64,000 nt of DNA from Synechococcus sp. PROS-7-1 (GTDB taxonomy: Bacteria; Cyanobacteriota; Cyanobacteriia; PCC-6307; Cyanobiaceae). This document shows positions 51,533 to 60,128 of this stretch, in pieces (the stretch's first letter is position 1; the number at the start of each line of letters is the position of its first letter). The notes under the pieces are model-generated. The model worked only from the letters and a program-made list of their open reading frames with translations, ran no database searches and was not told where the DNA came from. The DNA is taken from NCBI RefSeq assembly GCF_014279795.1, contig NZ_CP047945.1, forward strand, positions 1,694,572-1,758,571. The letters run 5' to 3'. Made by a program: the position numbers and the translations under genes.

Positions 51533-52033
51533 ATGAGCGTTGATGCGCATAAAACCACTCACTTTGGGGTGGAGCATCGACTCCATGCCAGAGCCCGCAT
51601 CCGCTTCAAGTCTGAGCCCAGCCCAGAGATGCTGCGGAGCGTGATCTGGCTGATTGAGCGTGATGAATCGGGCGTCATGGCTCGCTCCGCACTGGCGGGA
51701 CGAGGGCTCGTGCTCTGGTGTGTCGACAAGGAACAATCCATCGAGATTGGATTACAACTCCTCAAGAACGTGCTGCAAGCTCCCTGCGCGCACCTTGTCA
51801 TTCCCCCTGAACGCGGATTGGCCGGCGTGCTTCAGCGATCGCGTACGGGTGGTATCAAAGTTCTAATGGCCCTTGCTGTGGCGGGATGGGCGCTCCCTGT
51901 CCTACCTGGGACGCCTTTCTTTTTAATGGCCTGGTGGTTGGGATGGAGGCCAGAGCCATCGCCTACCTCTCAGCGGAATTCGATCTCGATGCAAACGCCT
52001 TTAACTCTTGCGGATAAAGGTGTGAATCCATGA
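51533..52033 (+). CDS. Small HMA-like protein with C-terminal membrane hairpin (copy 1)
   Basis: 166 residues. Residues 15-80 resemble the ferredoxin-like HMA_2-type domain seen on the nearby ATPases: a GRxRxRx-like first strand (HRLHARARIRF), a helix, then a hydrophobic strand (GRGLVLWCVD) and a second helix. The usual CxxC metal pair is absent. A membrane segment follows (107-138) with LPVLPGTPFFLMAWWLGW. The protein shares this layout with the one at 55854. Its end overlaps the ArsA-like gene by 64 bases. It opens the ATPase locus. Confidence 0.65.
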   Translation: MSVDAHKTTHFGVEHRLHARARIRFKSEPSPEMLRSVIWLIERDESGVMARSALAGRGLVLWCVDKEQSIEIGLQLLKNVLQAPCAHLVIPPERGLAGVLQRSRTGGIKVLMALAVAGWALPVLPGTPFFLMAWWLGWRPEPSPTSQRNSISMQTPLTLADKGVNP

Positions 52034-53049
52034 CATTCTTCGGGCAAGGGGATGTGCAGACGTTGTTCCAATGCGGAGATTTCCAGTTTTTGATCTCGGC
52101 AAGTGATGCGCAGATCCGCTTTTTCGACACCGGGAGCGAAAACACGGCAAGTGAGCGTCAATCGCCCCTGCTGATCCCCACGACCCCAGTGCACAGAAGG
52201 AGGCGGCGTCGATGCTGAGCCCCACCATTGTCGAATGGCATCCCGTTGATCCAATCCGTCGCGCGCAGTGATGAGGATGGGTAGTCCCGAATCTGACAAG
52301 GGGATCATGGTCCAGCCCTGACCCTGCAGAACGATGCGACTGAGTGGAAGGGAATTGAGCGGCATCAGGGCGCAGCGTCGTCTCAGAACAGGCCAGCGTG
52401 CGGCATCTCCAATCAGCGCCAGCACCAATTCGCTGTGAGCAGGGTTGTTCAAACAGGTGGAGAGTGTCTGCAACCGCCTTCTCCATACCTCGGGTGGTCT
52501 TAGAGCGTCAGCAGCAGGCAATTGCAAGCGCAGCATTCGGTCAAAATGTGAAAGCTTCCGCCGGGTCTCGGTCCACCAGGTCAACAGGGGGTCCCAAAGG
52601 GAATCGAGCAGCTCCGGGCCCTGACGAGCCAGTTGAAGCATGGCCAGAGCCTGGGTAGCCGGTGGAAGCACCACCGTCACAACCCCATCACCGCTGGAGT
52701 TGATCTTGTGATCCAGCTGTTCAGCTAGCCATAGCAAGGCCTGGAGATCCCGGAGTCCTGGAAGCAGCCAGGGAGGCTTGGGGTCAACATCCTCGAATCC
52801 CAGCATCAGAAGCCAAGGAGTAAGGGGCTGTTTCAGCTCACTCCAAAGCATGCGGGAATGCGCCTCGATCGCGAAGGGCTTCACGATGCGAGGAAAGTCG
52901 CTTGGAAGAACCAGCGACAAATCCCCGGCAAGGTCAAGCACCGGGCCCTCATCAGGTTGTGCAATCAACAGATCAGAGGCCATTTCCAAGTGATCAGCGC
53001 AAAGGAAGACCAGCGATGGCACTGTCTGTCCTTGCAATGTATTGACCAC
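51970..53049 (-). CDS. ArsA-like protein without P-loop, with Hsp20-like C terminus
   Basis: 359 residues from a GTG at 53049. The last 65 residues (GRLTLTCRVFAPGVEKADLR, LEISALEQRLHIPLP) look like the Hsp20-like domain attached to cyanobacterial ArsA-family ATPases. The middle (WWTETRRKLSHFDRMLRLQL) is compatible with a worn ArsA core, but the N terminus (PSLVFLCADHLEMASDLLIA) has no Walker A, so ATP hydrolysis is unlikely. The ArsA assignment is tentative. It diverges from the DUF5132 gene by about 80 bases, so both may share a control region. Confidence 0.5.
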   Translation of the reverse strand: MVNTLQGQTVPSLVFLCADHLEMASDLLIAQPDEGPVLDLAGDLSLVLPSDFPRIVKPFAIEAHSRMLWSELKQPLTPWLLMLGFEDVDPKPPWLLPGLRDLQALLWLAEQLDHKINSSGDGVVTVVLPPATQALAMLQLARQGPELLDSLWDPLLTWWTETRRKLSHFDRMLRLQLPAADALRPPEVWRRRLQTLSTCLNNPAHSELVLALIGDAARWPVLRRRCALMPLNSLPLSRIVLQGQGWTMIPLSDSGLPILITARDGLDQRDAIRQWWGSASTPPPSVHWGRGDQQGRLTLTCRVFAPGVEKADLRITCRDQKLEISALEQRLHIPLPEECHGFTPLSARVKGVCIEIEFR

Positions 53050-53131
53050 TACGTTTCAAGCCCTCCTATCAATTTTGACATCGCTGAATCGAAAAAAAGC
53101 AAGTAGGTTCCTCGAAAGAGTGGTTCATGCA

Positions 53132-53467
53132 ATGTTCGAGCTGGAGACCGTACTTGCCTTCGGTGTCGGTGCCGGACTAGTTGCATTGGCACCAATGGTG
53201 AAGCGTTTCGGCAATCCCCAACTGGGCGATTCGATGAACCAGACCGGGCGGTCCATGGCCAAAAGTGGAATCAAATTGGGGGTCACCGTGGCCAGTGCAG
53301 CTGGTGCTGCTGCCAAGGGAGTTGCGCGCGGAGCGGCGGAAGCAGCCGAGGGGCTTGGAGATCTGGTTGCTGAAGCCAAGCATGAAATGGAGTCCTCTGT
53401 AGGGACAGAGGAGCCTGCTGTTAAGTCGAGCAAATCCAAGAAAGTCACTGAAGTCACTGTCGAGTGA
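53132..53467 (+). CDS. DUF5132-type protein (copy 1)
   Basis: 111 residues from the ATG at 53132. One hydrophobic segment (VLAFGVGAGLVALAPMVK) opens the protein, then a Ser/Ala/Gly-rich amphipathic part (SGIKLGVTVASAAGAAAKGV) and a charged Lys-rich tail. It is a paralogue of the protein at 59807. Its stop overlaps the P-type ATPase start (GTGA), so the two are translationally coupled. Membership in DUF5132, a family often beside P-type ATPases, is from recollection. Confidence 0.7.
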   Translation: MFELETVLAFGVGAGLVALAPMVKRFGNPQLGDSMNQTGRSMAKSGIKLGVTVASAAGAAAKGVARGAAEAAEGLGDLVAEAKHEMESSVGTEEPAVKSSKSKKVTEVTVE

Positions 53468-55857
53468 CGCATTCCACCACCATCTCTGGTTGCTTCAACA
53501 TGAGGGAGGAGTCGCTTGGCTTTCAGCTCATTCATCGCAGTGATCAGCGACTCCGCTTGAGTCTTCCTCGCGATCGCAAGTCTCCTGAAGCGTTGAAGCA
53601 TTGGTTGATCGGTCAGCCTGAAATCCTCTCAGCCAGGGTCAACACCTGGGCTCAATCACTCATCATCACCCTGCCTCCATCCACCTCAGGATGGAGTGAC
53701 AATGACGTGATCAGCTGGATGAATTCCCTCCCCAGCGATGGGGAACTGATGCATCAATTCAACGCCTGCCCTCCGGTTCAGGACGTTGCCTTGAGGGATG
53801 GCGATGCGGAGGAGCCCTTCGTCCCCTCCCGGATCATTCTTCCCGTCAGTTCCTTGGCACTGGCACTGCTCGCCGGCCCCTTATCGCTGCCACCTCTGGG
53901 CGTGGCGATCTTCATTCTCATCGCGGCCCGCCTGAGCTTCCGTCGGGCATGGGAAGGCCTTCGGGATGAACGCCGCATCAACGTCGATGCTCTCGACGCT
54001 TTGGCCGTGGGTATTCACAGTCTCGAGGGGTTCCTTGTTGGCCCGGCGTTGATGATCAGCATGATCGAGGGCGGTGAAGCGGTTCGTGATGCCACCCAAC
54101 GGATCGCGCATTCAGCTAGCTCCGATCTCCTGGCCGGCCTTGAGGCGGATGTCCGCCGTATTGATGATGCTGGCAACGAAACGATCGTGCCCAGCTCTGA
54201 ACTCAGATCAAATGACAGAGCCATTTTTTATCCAGGGGACAGCATTCCCTGCGATGGAATCGTTGAAAAAGGCGAAGTCAGCTTCGATGTTGTGAAGCTC
54301 ACCGGTGAATCTGTCCCCCGACACGCTGAGGCAGGTGATGAAGTTTTGGCTGGATTCATCCTGCTTGAAGGAACCATGATCATGCGCATCACGGCTGTGG
54401 GCTGTGACACCCGCATCGGTCAAATCACAGCGCTGATCGACTCAGCTCCTGTTTTCGACACTCGGGTGGGCAATGTCGCAGCAAGGGTTGCCAACCGCTT
54501 TGTGTTGCCGACTCTTGCGTTGGCAGGAGTCTCACTGCTTCTAAGCGCAGGCAATCTCGCCCAGGCGGCCTCCCTGCTGATGTTCGACCTAGGCACCGGC
54601 CTCAGGGTTTCTGTGCCAACGGCGATCATGGCTGCCCTGACACGCGCAGGTAGCCAAGGACTCCTGATCCGTAGTGGACGTGCGCTCGAACTCCTCGATG
54701 AGATCGACGTTGTTGTCTTCGATAAGACAGGCACACTCACCAAAGGGCACCCCTCGGTGGTTCATTTCGATGTGCTCGACCCATCGTTCGAGCCCGAGAC
54801 ACTGATGCATTTGGCGGCATCCGCCGAACAGGGACTGAACCATCCGATTGCAGAGGCCATCGTTCAATACGCGGCACTCTCAGAACAGCATCCTGCCACT
54901 CCTGATGCCTGGGATTACAAGATTGGGCGTGGAGTCTCCGCTGTGATCGAAGGCCATTCCGTGTTGATCGGTAACTCCCGATTGCTGCGCGAAGAAGGCT
55001 TGACTGAGCCAGAACTACCGATTCGCCCAGAGCTGGACACAGCAACACCTGTCTTTCTCGCCGTCGACGGTGCCATCGTCGGTGTTTTCCACGCCGCCGA
55101 TACCCTGCGTCCCGACAGCCACGCCCTGGTGCAAGAACTGCACCGCCGCGGCATCCAAGCGCACATGCTCACCGGCGACATCGCAACCGTTGCTCACGCT
55201 GTGGCCGCACGGCTTGGTCTACATCCAGATGAAGTGCACGCGGAAGCGCTACCCGATCAGAAAGCAGATCTGGTGAAAGCGTTCAAAGACCAAGGCAAGC
55301 GGGTGGTGTTCGTGGGAGATGGCATCAATGACTCAGCGGCTCTGGCCTACGCCGATGTGTCTGTTTCATTCGCTTCTGGCAGCGACCTGGCCAGGGAAAC
55401 CGCTGACATCGTGCTCACGAACGATCGTGTTTCCGATCTAATCGCTGCACAGGATCTGTCTCGGCTCACCTTCAAACTCATCCGCGAGAACATCGGCATC
55501 GTTGGCGTTCCCAACCTCAGCGCACTGCTCATCGGAACCTTCTTCCCCCTGGGACCGATCACAGCGGTGCTGATCAACAACGGGTCCTCCTTGGTCGCTG
55601 CTGGTAATGCCATGCGCACGCTCAGATTCCGTCCTTCCCCCCTATCAGAACCGCAAAGCTGCGACCTGCCTGCACCGTTGCGCGCCAGTGATCTTGCCAA
55701 GCGCTTGGGAACAACCCATCAAAGGATTAGCTCGATGCGCAAGAAAGGGGGACTTCCCTCTTGGAGCCGCCTCCAAGATCCTGACGGACACAGCTGGCGC
55801 TACTGCGAAACAACGCAGATCTACCACCCGCTGGAGATCGCTGAGGCGGTGGCTTGA
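53464..55857 (+). CDS. P-type ATPase, P1B-like, without CPC motif, with C-terminal HTH-like extension
   Basis: 797 residues from a GTG coupled to the DUF5132 gene (ATG at 53500 also possible). In order: HMA-like N domain (SDQRLRLSL at 26-34), membrane helices, actuator TGES (280-283), membrane helix with FDLGTGLRVSVPT (Asp375) where transition-metal ATPases have CPC, phosphorylation site DKTGTLT (Asp420), hinge GDGINDSAAL (618-627), and a last helix pair. The catalytic set is complete, so it should pump. The missing CPC leaves the substrate open. Residues about 740-790 (RASDLAKRLGTTHQRISSMR) look like a helix-turn-helix, very unusual on a transporter. Confidence 0.85.
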   Translation: MTHSTTISGCFNMREESLGFQLIHRSDQRLRLSLPRDRKSPEALKHWLIGQPEILSARVNTWAQSLIITLPPSTSGWSDNDVISWMNSLPSDGELMHQFNACPPVQDVALRDGDAEEPFVPSRIILPVSSLALALLAGPLSLPPLGVAIFILIAARLSFRRAWEGLRDERRINVDALDALAVGIHSLEGFLVGPALMISMIEGGEAVRDATQRIAHSASSDLLAGLEADVRRIDDAGNETIVPSSELRSNDRAIFYPGDSIPCDGIVEKGEVSFDVVKLTGESVPRHAEAGDEVLAGFILLEGTMIMRITAVGCDTRIGQITALIDSAPVFDTRVGNVAARVANRFVLPTLALAGVSLLLSAGNLAQAASLLMFDLGTGLRVSVPTAIMAALTRAGSQGLLIRSGRALELLDEIDVVVFDKTGTLTKGHPSVVHFDVLDPSFEPETLMHLAASAEQGLNHPIAEAIVQYAALSEQHPATPDAWDYKIGRGVSAVIEGHSVLIGNSRLLREEGLTEPELPIRPELDTATPVFLAVDGAIVGVFHAADTLRPDSHALVQELHRRGIQAHMLTGDIATVAHAVAARLGLHPDEVHAEALPDQKADLVKAFKDQGKRVVFVGDGINDSAALAYADVSVSFASGSDLARETADIVLTNDRVSDLIAAQDLSRLTFKLIRENIGIVGVPNLSALLIGTFFPLGPITAVLINNGSSLVAAGNAMRTLRFRPSPLSEPQSCDLPAPLRASDLAKRLGTTHQRISSMRKKGGLPSWSRLQDPDGHSWRYCETTQIYHPLEIAEAVA

Positions 55858-56357
55858 GCAGCAGCGACTGCCTGACCTTGCGCCACCGCAACGCCCTGCG
55901 TTGCCGCTACACGATTGATTCGGCGACCACCATGTGCTGGAGTCAACTCGAACGGGAACTCTCCAAACGCCTCACCAACCACAGCATTCAGTTCCGTTGC
56001 AACAGGCTGGCCGGTTCGATTTCGTTCCACACCACAGCAGCTCAGGGTGAACTGAATTGGCACGTCGCAACCCACGCCCTGGTGGCGTCCCTCGATGCTT
56101 TGGGAGTCACGCCTCCTCCTCCCAAGGTGTTGGCGATTTCCGTAAAAACGATCAGATCCCCATTGCCACCCATTGGCAATGTCATCACGTTGGCACTCAG
56201 TTTGATTCTCGCCCTAATGGCCTTTCTGCTTCTACTGATCGGCCTACCAGCGCACCTGCTGCCATTGTCCCCGGGTTCTGTTCTGATTCTTCTGGCGACT
56301 TGGTGTCTTGAACTCTCACTGCTGATGCGACGTCCCTTCGTTCAATCCGCCCCCTGA
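55854..56357 (+). CDS. Small HMA-like protein with C-terminal membrane hairpin (copy 2)
   Basis: 167 residues from a TTG whose bases overlap the ATPase stop (TTGA). The N-terminal half has the same RNALRCRYTI first strand and helix-strand pattern as the HMA-like domains around it, again without CxxC. Two membrane segments (110-132, 136-156) include LPAHLLPLSPGSVLILLATW, matching the LPVLPGTPF hairpin of the protein at 51533. It is coupled to the active ATPase and 5 bases before the first pseudo-ATPase, so all three are probably made together. Confidence 0.65.
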   Translation: MSSSDCLTLRHRNALRCRYTIDSATTMCWSQLERELSKRLTNHSIQFRCNRLAGSISFHTTAAQGELNWHVATHALVASLDALGVTPPPPKVLAISVKTIRSPLPPIGNVITLALSLILALMAFLLLLIGLPAHLLPLSPGSVLILLATWCLELSLLMRRPFVQSAP

Positions 56358-56362
56358 TTGCC

Positions 56363-58528
56363 ATGACAACCATGGTTTCGATCACCTCAGATGTCCAACC
56401 CTGGACAGTGGTCAGTGACCTTCCCGGCAGAGTCAGGGTTCGCTGGAACCCTTCACTCTTCAACGTTGAGACACTACGCCACACCCGATTGGTGTTGGGT
56501 GGTTGTCCCTGGCTGCTGGGATTCCGCATCAACCCCCTTGCCGGAAGTCTCTGCATTCATGTGAGCTCCGACCACCGCCCGAAGCTGGAGGAGCTGCTTG
56601 CTCTGGCACTCGATCCAGGTGGCACGCAACTCGAACCGGATTGCGAGGCTTTGGTGCGGTCAAAACGCGCAAGCCGCGTGTTGTTGCACGGTGGAGTCTG
56701 CACAGGGATCTTGCTGTTTGATCTCTTGATCCCTCTGCCGCTCACCCTGCTGGTCGGCCTGTCGTCGGTGATGATTTGGCCAAGGGTTCTTGCAGGATTG
56801 CGATCTCTCTTCAAGGGGGAGACCGATTACGACTTAATGGAGCTTGGACTCTCCGGGCTCATGCTCATTCAAGGACTTCCCGAGGAAGTTCTCGTGGATC
56901 TCAGCATTCACGATGGAACGGGCTTGATGCAGCAATCCATGCTGCCCTCCGACGAAACCGGAAGCCCAAAACGCTTGTTGCAGCGACTCGAAGAGCGAAT
57001 TCATCTCACGTCGCCGGATCCCGATCAACAGCCCATCTGCCTTTCCGATGCGAAACGCGGGCAAAAGTATCGAATTCATGCCGAACAAATGTGTCCCTTG
57101 CGTTCGCGCGTGGAGTGCGGGGATCTGCTTGTCATTGATAAACGCATTAATGGAGACTGGCAACCACGCTGGTTGAAGCAAGGCGATGGCGTCAAAGCCG
57201 GGGCGCTGGTGATTAAAGGCCAGGGAGTCCTGAGCCTGCAGACGGAACTCGACAACGACCCCACTTATGCCTTATTGCAAGAACAGCAGACACACAGCTG
57301 CCTCGAGGACAACGTTTTAGCGGGCGATCTCGCAACCATCGGTCGCTGGATGAATCCTTTTCTGCTGCTAAGCAGCGGTGCTTTGATTGCCACTGGTGCC
57401 GGCCATGCTGCGTTCGCGCCCCTGCAATTCACCCCCCTGCACAACTGGGAACAGAGCGTGAGTGGTGCCAGGTTGACAGCGGTAGCTGATCTGAAGCTGC
57501 ATAACGTCACTCTTCACAACCCCAACACGCTGAGCAGTTTTGGCAAGATCAAGCATCTTGTGGTGACCTTCAGCAGCCTGAACCACCACCGTGGGATCAA
57601 CCTTGAGGAGCACAGGATCGAGGATGGCTTAGCAGAAGGAAGCCTAGTGAGACTTCTCGCGGGAATCCAATCCTGGTTAGTAGAAGAGGGAGGCCCCTCG
57701 ATCTGGGCCGATCAGCTACGCGAGATCGACAAGCCCACAGCAATTGACTCGGTAACGATCGAGTCAGCAACCCGACGCTTCAATGTGGTGACCGCCGATG
57801 GCCAGCGCTACTTGGTAGAGCCCGATGTGACGGAATCGCCTTCCTCCTCAGATGCCATTGAGATCCTGCATCCCCTAACCATTCGTCGTGATGGCAACGC
57901 AATCGGCAGGATCACCATGACGATGTGTCCTGATGATCATTGGATTCAAGCGTCATCTTTGCTCAAGAGACAAGGCATCAAGCTCCATGTGGTCTCCACC
58001 CTTCCGTCGAAACAACTGAAAGCCAGCGTTCACAGCCTGGGACTTCCTGATGGCCAAATCCATGGAGGTTGCGACGGAGCCAAGCGGGTCGCACTGGTGA
58101 GACGCCTTCAAGGACAATCCCAAACTGGGGTGGCGTATCTGGGGTACCTGATCCAGGACCTCGCAGCCCTTGAATTGGCCGATGTCTCAATCGGCATGCG
58201 CGTCGAAGACGACAGCCTCTTCATCTCTGAACTCTGCGATCTGACGATTCCCACGAACGCCGGATGGATTCCCAGACTGATCGAGCTGAGCCGCAGATTG
58301 CAGTCCACAGAGAACAGCAACTTTGGACTGATCACCACCACACAACTCATTTCGACCCTGGCAACGGTTGTGGGTTGGATCCCGCCGCTTCAGACCATCC
58401 TTCTTGCCGACCTACCGATGTTGATTGCTGAGCTGCACAACATCCTGAGCGTTGAACGGGTGGGTTACCCCGCTGGGGATGCAAGACCTCAGCTGGCAGC
58501 CTTCACAAGTCGCCATGAGGATCGCTGA
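56363..58528 (+). CDS. Catalytically dead P-type ATPase-like protein (pseudo-ATPase 1)
   Basis: 721 residues with an unbroken frame. The N domain has LPGRVRVRW (20-28). The P-type layout can be followed throughout, but the phosphorylated Asp is Ser404 (VVTFSSLNHHRG in place of VVFDKTGTLT), GDGxND is GYLIQD (594-599) ahead of LAALELADVSIGM, and TGES is gone. The helix before the phosphorylation site reads LQFTPLHNWEQS and the last helix ends LLADLPMLIAELHN; both motifs recur in the protein at 60129. A structural or regulatory partner of the intact ATPase is inferred. Confidence 0.75.
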   Translation: MTTMVSITSDVQPWTVVSDLPGRVRVRWNPSLFNVETLRHTRLVLGGCPWLLGFRINPLAGSLCIHVSSDHRPKLEELLALALDPGGTQLEPDCEALVRSKRASRVLLHGGVCTGILLFDLLIPLPLTLLVGLSSVMIWPRVLAGLRSLFKGETDYDLMELGLSGLMLIQGLPEEVLVDLSIHDGTGLMQQSMLPSDETGSPKRLLQRLEERIHLTSPDPDQQPICLSDAKRGQKYRIHAEQMCPLRSRVECGDLLVIDKRINGDWQPRWLKQGDGVKAGALVIKGQGVLSLQTELDNDPTYALLQEQQTHSCLEDNVLAGDLATIGRWMNPFLLLSSGALIATGAGHAAFAPLQFTPLHNWEQSVSGARLTAVADLKLHNVTLHNPNTLSSFGKIKHLVVTFSSLNHHRGINLEEHRIEDGLAEGSLVRLLAGIQSWLVEEGGPSIWADQLREIDKPTAIDSVTIESATRRFNVVTADGQRYLVEPDVTESPSSSDAIEILHPLTIRRDGNAIGRITMTMCPDDHWIQASSLLKRQGIKLHVVSTLPSKQLKASVHSLGLPDGQIHGGCDGAKRVALVRRLQGQSQTGVAYLGYLIQDLAALELADVSIGMRVEDDSLFISELCDLTIPTNAGWIPRLIELSRRLQSTENSNFGLITTTQLISTLATVVGWIPPLQTILLADLPMLIAELHNILSVERVGYPAGDARPQLAAFTSRHEDR

Positions 58529-58989
58529 CCCGACCGCTGGATCCGCAGACAACGAAGTCCTCGTCTCTCAAAGCCTTTCCCATCGTCGAGATCCTGCAAA
58601 GGAGGTAGGCGCCTGAGCTGAAGAAGATCCGCCAGCTCGCGGCTGTCCACTTCGATGCCAGTTCGCACAAGCTGTTCAAGGATCTCGAGACGCTCCCTGA
58701 ACAGCCTCAGATCTGCGAACTGCTCAGCTTTCATCCAATTGGAATCGCCACTGACGACCGGCAAAGACGACGCATCACCCTCGCCATGGGCCTGAACCAG
58801 CTCAAGCTCGGTCGGTACAAGCTCCCCACCATCGCTGGTGACTGCAGCTCTCAAACGTGAAACGTCACTCGCCCGCAGGAATGTACGCAGCCCTCGACGC
58901 TCAGGACTGATGCCAATCCGCTGAGCCAAGACAAGAATCTCAGCGCGCGAGAGTCCCAGCTCGGATTCGAGTCTCGACAGGGTCAGCAT
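58489..58989 (-). CDS. Helix-turn-helix-like regulatory protein
   Basis: 166 residues from the ATG at 58989 (a GTG ten codons upstream is possible). The N-terminal part (LSRLESELGLSRAEILVLAQ, then RRGLRTFLRASDVSRL) is like a MerR-type winged helix. A middle helix is followed by a second part (VDSRELADLLQLRRLPPLQD ... SSWRLVKA) that resembles the C-terminal extension of the P-type ATPase (RASDLAKRLGTT ... HSWRY). It may regulate the locus or bind the ATPases. Its 3' end overlaps the pseudo-ATPase by 40 bases. Confidence 0.55.
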   Translation of the reverse strand: MLTLSRLESELGLSRAEILVLAQRIGISPERRGLRTFLRASDVSRLRAAVTSDGGELVPTELELVQAHGEGDASSLPVVSGDSNWMKAEQFADLRLFRERLEILEQLVRTGIEVDSRELADLLQLRRLPPLQDLDDGKGFERRGLRCLRIQRSGQRSSWRLVKAAS

Positions 58990-59133
58990 CTCATCAGCCA
59001 CGGGCAAGCAACGGACCACCGCGTCATGTTGGTCGTGAACGACTCAGAACGGGGTGGTCATGACGACACCGTGTCCAGAACAACGAGACAATTCATGGCA
59101 CCCTGCGGCCAAAATCCTTCTACGAGAACAGAC

Positions 59134-59721
59134 ATGACGATGACGCCGGAGCAGAGTCTTCAAGCTTTGAAGGCGGGGCATGATCGATTTATGGCGGGAG
59201 AGTCCCGACACCCCCACTCCTCTGCTCACAGGCTCAAGCAGCTGGTGGATGGGCAACGCCCGATGGCCGCCATCTTGAGTTGTTCCGACTCGCGCGTTCC
59301 CGTTGAGCTGCTCTTTGATGCAGGATTTGGGGATCTTTACGTGGTCCGCACCGCAGGGAATACAAGTTACAGCGACACCATTGGCTCTCTCGACTACGGC
59401 GTGCTGTCGCTGGGCATCCATCTCATTGTGGTGATGGGGCACGAACGCTGCGGAGCCGTAACAGCAGCCTGCACTCCAGAGGAAACGCTCACTCCAGCAC
59501 TCAGCGATCTGGTTGGCACCATCCGCTCCAATCTCAAACGCGTTGGTATCGCCAATGATGTGGGGGCAGCCTGCCGAGCCAACAGCATGGAATCGGCTCG
59601 CAGCTTGGTTCATGGCAGTGCGTTAATGCAGGAGCGCGTGAAGCAAGGAACTCTTCGGATCGAAGCGGCTTGTTACACCCTCGAAGAGGGAGCCATCGAG
59701 TGGCTCGGTGCTGTCTCCTGA
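59134..59721 (+). CDS. Beta-class carbonic anhydrase
   Basis: 195 residues from the ATG at 59134; ATGs at 59095 and 59140 are alternatives. Zinc ligands are in LSCSDSRVPVELLFD (Cys, with the Asp/Arg dyad) and VVMGHERCGAV (His, Cys). It hydrates carbon dioxide in the cytoplasm. It is not the carboxysomal CsoSCA. Whether it belongs functionally to the surrounding ATPase locus is unclear; it sits between the HTH-like gene and the second DUF5132 gene. Confidence 0.9.
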   Translation: MTMTPEQSLQALKAGHDRFMAGESRHPHSSAHRLKQLVDGQRPMAAILSCSDSRVPVELLFDAGFGDLYVVRTAGNTSYSDTIGSLDYGVLSLGIHLIVVMGHERCGAVTAACTPEETLTPALSDLVGTIRSNLKRVGIANDVGAACRANSMESARSLVHGSALMQERVKQGTLRIEAACYTLEEGAIEWLGAVS

Positions 59722-59806
59722 TGAGCACAAGTCGCCGCTATTTCGGCATAAAGCAGTAATTTTCAATGGATGTTCATCGGCCTTTCCTTCCGGCCCCTTC
59801 ACCACG

Positions 59807-60124
59807 ATGTTCGAACTCGAATTTCTCCTGGCCATGGGCGTCGGCGCTGCGCTTGTTGCTGTAGCACCTGCCGTCAAGGCCGTTAGTGGAAAGGAAACCG
59901 ACTGGAGCCGCTCGGTTAGCAACAGCGGCCGCACCATTACCAAGCAGGGGCTCAAGCTTGGAATTCGTCTGGCCGACACGACAGGAGCACTCTTGAAAGG
60001 AGTGGGACACGGCTTTTCAGAGGTCAGCGAAACCTTCACGGACCTTCTCGCTGAAGCTCGTGCGGACCTTGAAACCAACAAGCCAACCCAACCTGCCGTG
60101 ACCGTGACATCCAAACGCGGTTGA
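59807..60124 (+). CDS. DUF5132-type protein (copy 2)
   Basis: 105 residues from the ATG at 59807. It begins MFELEFLLAMGVGAALVAVA, closely like copy 1 (MFELETVLAFGVGAGLVALA), and shares the SGRTITKQGLKLGIRLADTT and FTDLLAEARADLE pattern. One membrane segment and an amphipathic helix follow. It converges on pseudo-ATPase 2 with 4 bases between stops. The duplication ties the two halves of the locus together. Confidence 0.7.
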   Translation: MFELEFLLAMGVGAALVAVAPAVKAVSGKETDWSRSVSNSGRTITKQGLKLGIRLADTTGALLKGVGHGFSEVSETFTDLLAEARADLETNKPTQPAVTVTSKRG

Positions 60125-60128
60125 ACTC

